Assembly: GCA_021772695.1 (NCBI GenBank)
Contig: JAJFLL010000334.1
Span: 1 to 15,044 of the forward strand
Direction: 5' to 3'
Length of the DNA: 15,044 nt
Origin: Deltaproteobacteria bacterium
Lineage (GTDB): Bacteria; UBA10199; DSSB01
Of this stretch, positions 7,165 through 12,850 are shown in pieces (positions within the stretch are counted from its first letter, which is position 1; each line of letters opens with the position of its first letter). The notes below the pieces were generated by a model that did no database searches, was not told the DNA's origin, and worked only from the letters and a program-made list of their open reading frames with translations. The translations under genes were made by a program, and so were the position numbers.

Positions 7165-7830
7165 CTACCTGAGATGACGGGGGAATATTTCCATTAAAAT
7201 TCCGCTCGGCTGTTTTTCCTCCAGGTCACGAAAATATTTTCGCGATGAGATTTGCATATCAGATTTCCGACCCAGGGTCAAAAATTCTTCCTGGGTACGT
7301 TCCGTGGCAAAGACATACCAAGCAGAAAATTGGATAGGACTTAAAAGGATTAGCTTTAGTAAATTTTGGGGTGCAGAGGTTCCACGTGAAACCATTATGG
7401 TAGTTTGAGGTATGCCTGCTGCAGCCGGGACATATTTCTCAAAACGTCCCGGAAACACCTGAACGTTTTTCATACCCAATTGGGACTGCACCCTATTTAG
7501 AAAACTTGCCCGCTTCTGCAAAGATTCCACTAGTAGAAATTCCTTTTTGGGTTTCAGCAAGGCCCAGACAATTCCTGGAAGTCCAGAACCGGCACCCACA
7601 TCGATACAATAATCAAAATCCGGCAAGACCTGTAGGGCTTGACTACAATCTATCAAGTGGTGGCGACAATATTCCTGAGGACTCTTGGCTCCAGTGAGGT
7701 TTATTTTCCCCTGCCACAAAAAAACTAGGTCGATAAATTTTTGAAACTGATTTTTTGTTTCACGTGAAACATTGTGGGGCAGGTTCTCCAGGGGAATATT
7801 GTCTCCTGGAGACTTCAGGGTGGGGTTCAT
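7165..7830 (-). CDS. rsmG: 16S rRNA (guanine-527-N7)-methyltransferase RsmG (GidB)
   Basis: RsmG uses S-adenosylmethionine to methylate N7 of G527 in 16S rRNA; its loss gives low-level streptomycin resistance in other bacteria. The 221-residue protein has the family elements KINLTGAKSPQEYCRHHLIDC (about 42-62), the SAM-binding glycine loop DVGAGSGLPGI at 77-87, and LLVESLQKRASFL (99-111), which carries the acidic residue for the ribose. The start overlaps the mnmG stop by 4 bp (ATGA, 7827-7830), so it is translationally coupled. Two parS-like sites are embedded in its coding sequence: one encodes part of NVSRET near the N-terminus, the other part of MVSRGT, where the family usually has an SRA. 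Confidence 0.96.
   Translation of the reverse strand: MNPTLKSPGDNIPLENLPHNVSRETKNQFQKFIDLVFLWQGKINLTGAKSPQEYCRHHLIDCSQALQVLPDFDYCIDVGAGSGLPGIVWALLKPKKEFLLVESLQKRASFLNRVQSQLGMKNVQVFPGRFEKYVPAAAGIPQTTIMVSRGTSAPQNLLKLILLSPIQFSAWYVFATERTQEEFLTLGRKSDMQISSRKYFRDLEEKQPSGILMEIFPRHLR
7379..7392. promoter_or_regulatory. parS-like ParB site inside rsmG (one mismatch)
   Basis: GTTCCACGTGAAAC matches the 14-bp palindromic core of parS (GTTTCACGTGAAAC) at 13 of 14 positions. It lies in the rsmG coding region, 378 bp from the perfect site at 7756. The outer bases are GG/CC-type rather than TG/CA. It is probably a weaker secondary site. Confidence 0.6.
7756..7771. promoter_or_regulatory. Perfect parS site inside rsmG
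   Basis: TGTTTCACGTGAAACA is an exact match to the 16-bp parS consensus used by chromosomal ParB proteins. It lies near the 5' end of rsmG and encodes the NVSRET residues there. Combined with parA and parB downstream, this is strong evidence for the centromere of the segregation system. Confidence 0.93.
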
Positions 7831-9725
7831 TGTCCCACGGCCTCGGAGTAGTTTCGTTTTTTCAAATGCAAGGCCAGGACAGAAAGGGCCGCGGGGGTGA
7901 TCCCCGAGATGCGTCCCGCCTGAGCCAGGGTTTGGGGGCGGATCCGGTCTAATTTTTCGATCACTTCTGTAGAGAGTCCGGGAATGCCCTGGTAAGAAAA
8001 ATCCATAGGAATACTTTGGCCCTGAGCCCGCTCCATCCTTTTTATTTCTTCATCTTGACGTTTGAGGTAACCGGCGTATTTGATCTGAATTTCCACTTGC
8101 TCCAGTACCTCCCTGGAACACTCGCCAAAATGGGTAGAGAATGCGGGGTCTAAGGATTTTAGAGCCTCGAGGTTTAATTCCGGACGTTTTAACAAGGTAG
8201 CCCAGTCGGTGAGCTGCTCGATGGGGGCCGTTCCCAGCTCGGCCAAGCCTGGGTTCATCTCTGGCCCCATGCGCCGTTGTTGTAGAAAGTTTTGCAGTTT
8301 GCCAATGGCCTGCTGTTTATCTTGAAAACGTTGGTAATCCATATCGCCTACCAAATCTAGTTTTCGACCGATGTCTCGAAGCCGTAAATCGGCATTGTCT
8401 TCTCTTAAATGGAGGCGGTATTCGGCTCGAGAGGTAAACATGCGGTAGGGTTCTCCCGAAGTGCCTTGCGTGACTAAATCGTCGATTAGAACTCCAATAT
8501 AGGCTTGGGCTCGGCTTAATACCAAAGGTGGCTCCCCCCGAAGGGTTAGGACTGCATTGATTCCCGCCATCATGCCCTGCCCTGCCGCCTCTTCATATCC
8601 AGAGGTGCCGTTGATTTGCCCGGCATGAAAGAGACCTTGCACCTTTTTGGTTTCCAGCCACGGTAGTAGTTGAGTGGGAGGCACATAATCATATTCGATG
8701 GCATAACCGGCCCGCATCATCTCGGCTCGTTCCATTCCGGGAATGGTCTTGAGCAAGGCCAATTGGATATCGATGGGCAGTGAGGTGGACAGGCCGTTGA
8801 CATAAACCTCCTGGGTATCCAGGCCTTCCGGCTCCAAAAACAATTGATGGCGTTCTTTATCAGGAAATCGCACCACCTTATCTTCAATAGAGGGACAGTA
8901 TCGGGGTCCGGTACCTTTGATTTGACCGGAGAACATAGGGGAACGATGAATCCCAGCGCGAATGACATCATGGGTGTCCTTCCCGGTATAGGTAATGTGG
9001 CAAACCACCTGGGGCAATTCGATGCGATTATCAGAAAAACTAAACTTACGGGGCGGCTCTTCACCTGGCTGGGCCTCTAATCCAGAGTAATCAATAGAGC
9101 GCCCATCGACCCGCGGGCAGGTGCCCGTTTTCAGGCGACCTACCTCAAAACCCAATTGACTCAGACTTCCTGATAGTTTGAGGGCTGGCGCATCACCGGC
9201 ACGGCCACAACCAAAATTATTTTCGCCGATATGGGCCAGGCCATTGAGAAAGGTTCCTGTGGTCAAGATCACCTTTTTGGCAGGGAAGAAGATTCCAATG
9301 GAGGCTAGTACGCCGGTAACCTTACCATGACTCACCCCCAGACTATCCGCAAAGGCCTGTTTGATAGTCAAATTGGGGGTGTTTTCCAGGACCCATTTCA
9401 TCCGCTGCTTATACCGCAGCTTATCGGCCTGGGCGCGGCTCGCCCGCACCGCAGGACCTTTTTTTGTGTTTAGGGTGCGAAATTGAATCCCGGTGGCATC
9501 GATGTTCTTTCCCATCTCCCCGCCCAAGGCATCGATCTCTTTCACGATATGACCCTTGCCCAGCCCACCTACCGCCGGATTGCAACTCATATGGGCAATG
9601 TTGTCTAAGTTGGAAGTGAGCAAGAGGGTGGAGGCCCCCATCCGAGCAGAGGCCAAAGCGGCTTCACAGCCGGCGTGGCCTGCGCCCACGATTAAGACAT
9701 CATAGATGTGATCATGAGTCAGCAT
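7827..9725 (-). CDS. mnmG: tRNA uridine-5-carboxymethylaminomethyl modification enzyme MnmG (GidA)
   Basis: MnmG is the FAD-dependent partner of MnmE in making the cmnm5/nm5 group on wobble uridine 34 of certain tRNAs. The 632-residue protein shows the FAD dinucleotide loop GAGHAGCEAA at 14-23 and SCNPAVGGLGKGH at 47-59. Both family signatures are present: GPRYCPSIEDK (273-283), with the catalytic cysteine at 277 as in E. coli, and AGQINGTSGYEEAAGQG further on. Length is the family norm. No SD sequence is seen before the ATG at 9723-9725: a parS-like palindrome fills that space. It heads an mnmG-rsmG unit directed away from the origin-like gap. Confidence 0.97.
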   Translation of the reverse strand: MLTHDHIYDVLIVGAGHAGCEAALASARMGASTLLLTSNLDNIAHMSCNPAVGGLGKGHIVKEIDALGGEMGKNIDATGIQFRTLNTKKGPAVRASRAQADKLRYKQRMKWVLENTPNLTIKQAFADSLGVSHGKVTGVLASIGIFFPAKKVILTTGTFLNGLAHIGENNFGCGRAGDAPALKLSGSLSQLGFEVGRLKTGTCPRVDGRSIDYSGLEAQPGEEPPRKFSFSDNRIELPQVVCHITYTGKDTHDVIRAGIHRSPMFSGQIKGTGPRYCPSIEDKVVRFPDKERHQLFLEPEGLDTQEVYVNGLSTSLPIDIQLALLKTIPGMERAEMMRAGYAIEYDYVPPTQLLPWLETKKVQGLFHAGQINGTSGYEEAAGQGMMAGINAVLTLRGEPPLVLSRAQAYIGVLIDDLVTQGTSGEPYRMFTSRAEYRLHLREDNADLRLRDIGRKLDLVGDMDYQRFQDKQQAIGKLQNFLQQRRMGPEMNPGLAELGTAPIEQLTDWATLLKRPELNLEALKSLDPAFSTHFGECSREVLEQVEIQIKYAGYLKRQDEEIKRMERAQGQSIPMDFSYQGIPGLSTEVIEKLDRIRPQTLAQAGRISGITPAALSVLALHLKKRNYSEAVGQ

Positions 9726-9727
9726 GG

Positions 9728-9743
9728 GGTTTCACGTGAAACT
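9728..9743. promoter_or_regulatory. parS site immediately upstream of the mnmG start
   Basis: GTTTCACGTGAAAC (9729-9742) is a perfect 14-bp parS core; the outermost two bases (G and T) differ from the 16-bp consensus. It begins 3 bp upstream of the mnmG ATG. ParB bound here would sit over the mnmG translation and perhaps transcription start. Confidence 0.88.
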
Positions 9744-9802
9744 TATAGGTGGGTATTTTTTCACCCATATCCCAGAGACCATTGGACCCCAGGAAAGGGA
9801 GG

Positions 9803-9832
9803 CTTCTACCTCAGAAAAGCAGCTCGAGTCAA
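9803..9832 (-). promoter_or_regulatory. Candidate mnmG promoter
   Basis: Reading the minus strand, TTGACT (9827-9832, 5/6 to the -35 consensus) is followed by 18 bases and TAGAAG (9803-9808, 4/6 to the -10). It would give a leader of about 70 bases. A second possible -10, TATAAG (9742-9747), abuts the parS site but has no good -35; from it the mRNA would be almost leaderless. Confidence 0.3.
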
Positions 9833-10090
9833 AGGGCCTTCGCGGCTTCCTAGAATGCCCTAGACGAGGCATTTATTCCTCAATTCGACCTAGCTTACCA
9901 AGAAAAACTCATCGCCACTAAGGAAAAGGTGTGGTTTATTGTTCATTATTTTGTGCAAAATGCTCGTTGTTTTCGCCATAGGGAGCCCGTTGGGAAAGCC
10001 GCGAACAAGTTCCTTGAGGCCTTATATTAACTATTTAAGCCAGGACTCCTCTTGTGGTGCATGTCTGCGACGCCTACGTTTTTAATAAAA

Positions 10091-10103
10091 GTGCGTCATA
10101 AAT
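10091..10103 (+). repeat. Origin-region 13-bp repeat, copy 1
   Basis: GTGCGTCATAAAT is the exact inverse of copy 2 at 10156-10168, giving a perfect 13-bp inverted repeat with 52 bp between. The shared core with copy 3 is TGCGTCATAAA. Confidence 0.85.
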
Positions 10104-10155
10104 AAAAAGGAATTTTTTCTCCCAAAAACGGTGGGGTCCATTTAAATTTTTGATA

Positions 10156-10168
10156 ATTTATGACGCAC
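10156..10168 (-). repeat. Origin-region 13-bp repeat, copy 2 (inverted)
   Basis: ATTTATGACGCAC is the reverse complement of copy 1. It runs into CCAATT, which together with AATTGGT (10211-10217) and the 8-bp pair ATTCATAG/CTATGAAT (10182-10189, 10206-10213) forms a set of overlapping dyads leading up to the DnaA boxes. Confidence 0.85.
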
Positions 10169-10227
10169 CAATTTAATCAATATTCATAGGGGTTTTACCA
10201 TATCTCTATGAATTGGTAGTGAGTATC

Positions 10228-10236
10228 TTATCCACA
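10228..10236 (+). promoter_or_regulatory. DnaA box (perfect TTATCCACA)
   Basis: The sequence is an exact match to the high-affinity DnaA box. It is paired with an inverted copy 12 bp away (10249-10257) and lies beside the AT-rich tract. Confidence 0.75.
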
Positions 10237-10248
10237 TTTATCCCGTCC

Positions 10249-10257
10249 TGTGGATAA
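10249..10257 (-). promoter_or_regulatory. DnaA box (perfect, inverted)
   Basis: TGTGGATAA on the plus strand is the exact complement of TTATCCACA. It faces the box at 10228-10236. A weaker candidate, TGTGCAAAA (9952-9960, one mismatch to the degenerate consensus TGTGNATAA), lies about 290 bp to the left inside a near-palindrome. Confidence 0.75.
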
Positions 10258-10278
10258 AGCCGGTAGGAGTTGCGTTTT

Positions 10279-10289
10279 TGCGTCATAAA
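10279..10289 (+). repeat. Origin-region repeat, copy 3
   Basis: TGCGTCATAAA repeats the core of copy 1 in the same orientation, on the other side of the DnaA boxes. It lies inside a larger dyad with arms CGGTAGG (10261-10267) and CCTACCG (10306-10312). ATTGGTGC (10292-10299) is the inverse of GCACCAAT (10165-10172) at copy 2. Confidence 0.8.
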
Positions 10290-10329
10290 ACATTGGTGCT
10301 TCATCCCTACCGTCTCGGTCGTGATTCGT

Positions 10330-10349
10330 TCTTTGGTCAAAACCAAAGA
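10330..10349 (-). terminator. 8-bp hairpin downstream of the L,D-transpeptidase gene
   Basis: TCTTTGGT (10330-10337) and ACCAAAGA (10342-10349) pair perfectly around CAAA. A second dyad, CTCAAA/TTTGAG (10351-10356, 10370-10375), lies between it and the gene. Neither has a good U-tract on the minus strand, so termination is only plausible; the hairpins may belong to the origin-like region. Confidence 0.35.
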
Positions 10350-10397
10350 CCTCAAAGGGGTCCTTTTCATTTGAGCTTTAATGTACAGATCTTTTCC

Positions 10398-11318
10398 TTA
10401 GGGTTGGGCCATTAAGGCCTTGTCAGCATGGGAATTTAGCGGACCACCGGTGCCTCGTGGCGAGGGAGGCAGCCGGGAGGCCAAGGGAGAGCTCCATTGC
10501 ACCAAATCTTCGATGCTGGTTTCCGTGGTCTTGCCCCGACGCAGCTTATTGAGCTTTTTAATCAAGGCCTTATCAATAAGGACTTCGGGATGATCCATGA
10601 GGGCCTCAGTCAATTGGGTCTCAAATCCCGGACGGCCATAGGGGTTGGGGTGGAGTAGGAGTCGATCCCCTTTTCGTTCCACCTGTTGGTAGGCCAAGGA
10701 AACAGGAACCTCCCCCAAAAGCTTGACATAATAGGGATGCCGCCGATTTCTTCGATACTTATCGAGGAGGGCAGCATCGATTTTTTCTGAATACCTCTTT
10801 TGGATTTCCCAGGCCAATTCGCGGGCCTCTTCATTATGCATGCGCAGGCAGGCATGAGAGCTTGCCCGCCCGATGGAGCGAGGCGCGTTGGTGCCATGGA
10901 TGCGGATCCCGTCCTCCATGATTAATTTAACCACTCCCAGTGGATTTCCGGGACCTGGAGGGGTTTTTTCGGCATCTTGGGCCCATTCGCTATCGGGGGG
11001 AATCCACCATGGATTCCATATTATCATGGATATTTTATAGTCCCGATGCGGCGTGGGATAGCGTGGGGTCCCGATGGCCACTTGAAAACTGCGAATCAGT
11101 TGGTTCTTAATATATAGGTCGAGGCGGGTAGCCGGCACATTCAATTTGAGTTCAATGGGTTCTGCGGGTTGCCAGTAACTTTCCAAACTGGGCATGGATT
11201 CCGGTTCTGAAGTAGTTGTGCCGTCTAATTGGGCCCATCCCAGGTTCCAGGGGAGAAACCACAGCAGGGCCAAAAACAAGATACGGCCACAAGCCCACCG
11301 GTAGCTAAATCGTGTCAT
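10398..11318 (-). CDS. Secreted L,D-transpeptidase (YkuD/ErfK family)
   Basis: L,D-transpeptidases cross-link peptidoglycan peptides (3-3 links) or attach proteins to them, using a catalytic cysteine in the periplasm. The 306-residue protein has a Sec signal (hydrophobic core about 12-28, likely cleavage after the GWA at 27-29). The YkuD domain spans about 55-185, with H141 in GIRIHGTNAP and the catalytic stretch ASSHACLRMH at 152-161 (H155, C157, R159). The usual SHGC is SHAC here. A region of about 120 residues follows (LLGEVPVSLAYQQVERKGDRL, then PNPYGRPGFETQL) that resembles the C-terminal part of ErfK/YbiS proteins. AAGGA lies 9 bases before the ATG. It follows mnmE by 68 bp with no clear terminator, so co-transcription is possible. 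It is unusual between mnmE and mnmG. Confidence 0.88.
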   Translation of the reverse strand: MTRFSYRWACGRILFLALLWFLPWNLGWAQLDGTTTSEPESMPSLESYWQPAEPIELKLNVPATRLDLYIKNQLIRSFQVAIGTPRYPTPHRDYKISMIIWNPWWIPPDSEWAQDAEKTPPGPGNPLGVVKLIMEDGIRIHGTNAPRSIGRASSHACLRMHNEEARELAWEIQKRYSEKIDAALLDKYRRNRRHPYYVKLLGEVPVSLAYQQVERKGDRLLLHPNPYGRPGFETQLTEALMDHPEVLIDKALIKKLNKLRRGKTTETSIEDLVQWSSPLASRLPPSPRGTGGPLNSHADKALMAQP

Positions 11319-11386
11319 GTCCGAATTTCCTTAAACGGGGTCCTCTTCTCTTAAATATATCCTAGGGTTACCGGAGGGGAAAGGGG

Positions 11387-12787
11387 CTATTTGCCTAAAC
11401 AGAATTCCGCAAAGATCTTATCGAGAACCACCTCTGGGCTGACTTCCCCAAGAAGTGCTTCCAAATAACCGGTGGCTTCTTTGAGATCGGCGGCAACACA
11501 TTCCAGAGGCATGCCCGGTTGTAAGGCCTGGCGTGCCCGTTCCATGGCTTGGCCTGCGCCCTGGAGGGCATGGCGGTGCCGACCATTATTGAGATAGGCC
11601 TCGGAATGCTCCTGCAAGCCATGGAGTCCCAATAATTGAATCAAACGATCTTGCAGGTCCGGTAATCCTGCTCCCGTCTTGGCGGAAACCTCACACCACT
11701 GAGTCTGGAGGTGGGGGATCCGGGAAAAAAGCTCGGCAGGCGGATGAAATTTTCGCTGAGGCAGATCGACTTTATTTCCCACCAGGAGCGTGGGCCCCAC
11801 CAATTCTTGTGCGATGGCTTCATCGTCGGCGTCCCAGGGTTCATTCAGGTCCACCACCCATAAGGTCCAATGGGCCCGTTGCAACCACTGCTTGGATCGG
11901 GTGATGCCTTCTTGCTCCACTGCATCGGAACCACTACGAATCCCCGCCGTGTCCATCAGCTGGCAATGGACTCCGCCCAAATCCACGGTGGCCTCCACCA
12001 CATCCCGAGTGGTACCCGGCGTCGCATGCACGATGGCTCGACTCTCACCGACCCAGGCGTTGAGCAAGCTGGACTTTCCCACATTGGGTCGGCCCACCAA
12101 GGCTAGGCAAACCCCTTCTCGTATCAGGCGCCCCACCGTAAACCGGCCTTCCCATTGTTTCAGGGTATCGGCCAGGGCCTCGACCTCTATTAGGGTCTTG
12201 GCTCCGGAAAGGATCTCGATGTCTTCATCGGGAAAATCGATGGCCGCTTCCACCCGGGCCAATAGGCCGATCAGGCGCTCTTTCAGTTGGGTCACCGCTT
12301 CGGAAAGCCGACCGGACAATTGGCGTTGGGCATTGGCCAAAGCCCGATCCGATTTGGCCTGGATCATTTCGCCCACTGCTTCCGCCTGCAAAAGATCCAT
12401 CCGATTATTGAGAAAGGCCCGCCGGGTAAATTCTCCGGGCTGGGCCACCCGCAATCCTCCTTGCACCAGCACATTGAGTAAGCGGTTTAAAATCAGCGGA
12501 CCTCCATGGGCGTGTAACTCCACCACGTCCTCTCCGGTAAAGGAATGGGGGCCTCGCATCCATACGGACAAACCTTGGTCGATGGGTTCTTCGGTGCATG
12601 GGTCCACCCAGTGGCTTAGGTAGAGACGGTGGCTCTGCCATTGTTTCACCGGCAACTTACCTTGGTAAATTCGCTGCAAGGCAGCCAAAGCTTCGGGACC
12701 GCTAATTCGCAAGATCCCGATTCCCCCTTCCCCGGGCGGGGTGGCAATGGCGACGATGGTGTCATCTGAAAAATACTTGGAGGCCAT
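11387..12787 (-). CDS. mnmE: tRNA modification GTPase MnmE (TrmE)
   Basis: MnmE is the GTPase partner of MnmG in wobble-uridine modification. The 466-residue protein has the N-terminal tetrahydrofolate-binding domain (about 1-120, starting with the conserved DTIVAIATPPGEGGIGILRISG) and a helical domain into which the G domain is inserted. The G motifs are GRPNVGKS at 232-239, TTRD at 259-262, DTAG at 279-282 and NKVD at 338-341. It ends FCLGK, the conserved C-terminal motif with the functional cysteine at 463. Length and motifs are complete. It follows yidC by 58 bp with a weak, distant SD sequence. The gene order yidC-mnmE lacks the jag/khpB gene often found between them. Confidence 0.98.
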   Translation of the reverse strand: MASKYFSDDTIVAIATPPGEGGIGILRISGPEALAALQRIYQGKLPVKQWQSHRLYLSHWVDPCTEEPIDQGLSVWMRGPHSFTGEDVVELHAHGGPLILNRLLNVLVQGGLRVAQPGEFTRRAFLNNRMDLLQAEAVGEMIQAKSDRALANAQRQLSGRLSEAVTQLKERLIGLLARVEAAIDFPDEDIEILSGAKTLIEVEALADTLKQWEGRFTVGRLIREGVCLALVGRPNVGKSSLLNAWVGESRAIVHATPGTTRDVVEATVDLGGVHCQLMDTAGIRSGSDAVEQEGITRSKQWLQRAHWTLWVVDLNEPWDADDEAIAQELVGPTLLVGNKVDLPQRKFHPPAELFSRIPHLQTQWCEVSAKTGAGLPDLQDRLIQLLGLHGLQEHSEAYLNNGRHRHALQGAGQAMERARQALQPGMPLECVAADLKEATGYLEALLGEVSPEVVLDKIFAEFCLGK

Positions 12788-12831
12788 AGGGCGGCATTCC
12801 TAATGGAAAGGGGGTGTCCAAGGCAATAGGT

Positions 12832-12850
12832 CTTAGGCTTAAGGCCTAAG
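12832..12850. repeat. Small dyad over the yidC stop codon
   Basis: CTTAGGC (12832-12838) and GCCTAAG (12844-12850) are perfect inverted repeats around 5 bases and overlap the yidC stop. There is no U-tract, so it is probably not a terminator; it could be a small mRNA hairpin in the yidC-mnmE junction. Confidence 0.35.

Larger units (their letters stand above)
9726..10397. other. Candidate replication origin (oriC-like) region upstream of mnmG
   Basis: This is the longest gene-free gap in the window. It holds two perfect DnaA boxes in opposite orientation, an AT-rich tract (about 10081-10200) next to them that could be the unwinding element, three copies of an 11-bp repeat, and several inverted repeats, plus a parS site at its left edge. 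The place next to mnmG (gidA) is where E. coli has oriC. Points against: only two strong DnaA boxes, and the genes on its right (ldt, mnmE, yidC, yidD, rnpA) would be transcribed toward it, head-on to replication. The main origin could instead lie beyond rnpA near dnaA, outside the window. No convincing gene is seen here. Confidence 0.55.

Noticed and set aside
9724..9921. Plus-strand ORF starting in the parS palindrome (MGFHVKL...)
   Set aside because: Its start is the parS sequence itself, there is no SD sequence, and the protein is low in recognisable features.
9890..9979. 29-codon minus-strand ORF in the origin-like gap (MAKTTSILHK...)
   Set aside because: No ribosome site and too short to distinguish from chance in AT-rich DNA.
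11790..12623. 277-codon ORF on the plus strand
   Set aside because: It lies entirely opposite mnmE, whose motifs are complete; the composition (Ser/Arg/Pro-rich) is typical of an antisense shadow.
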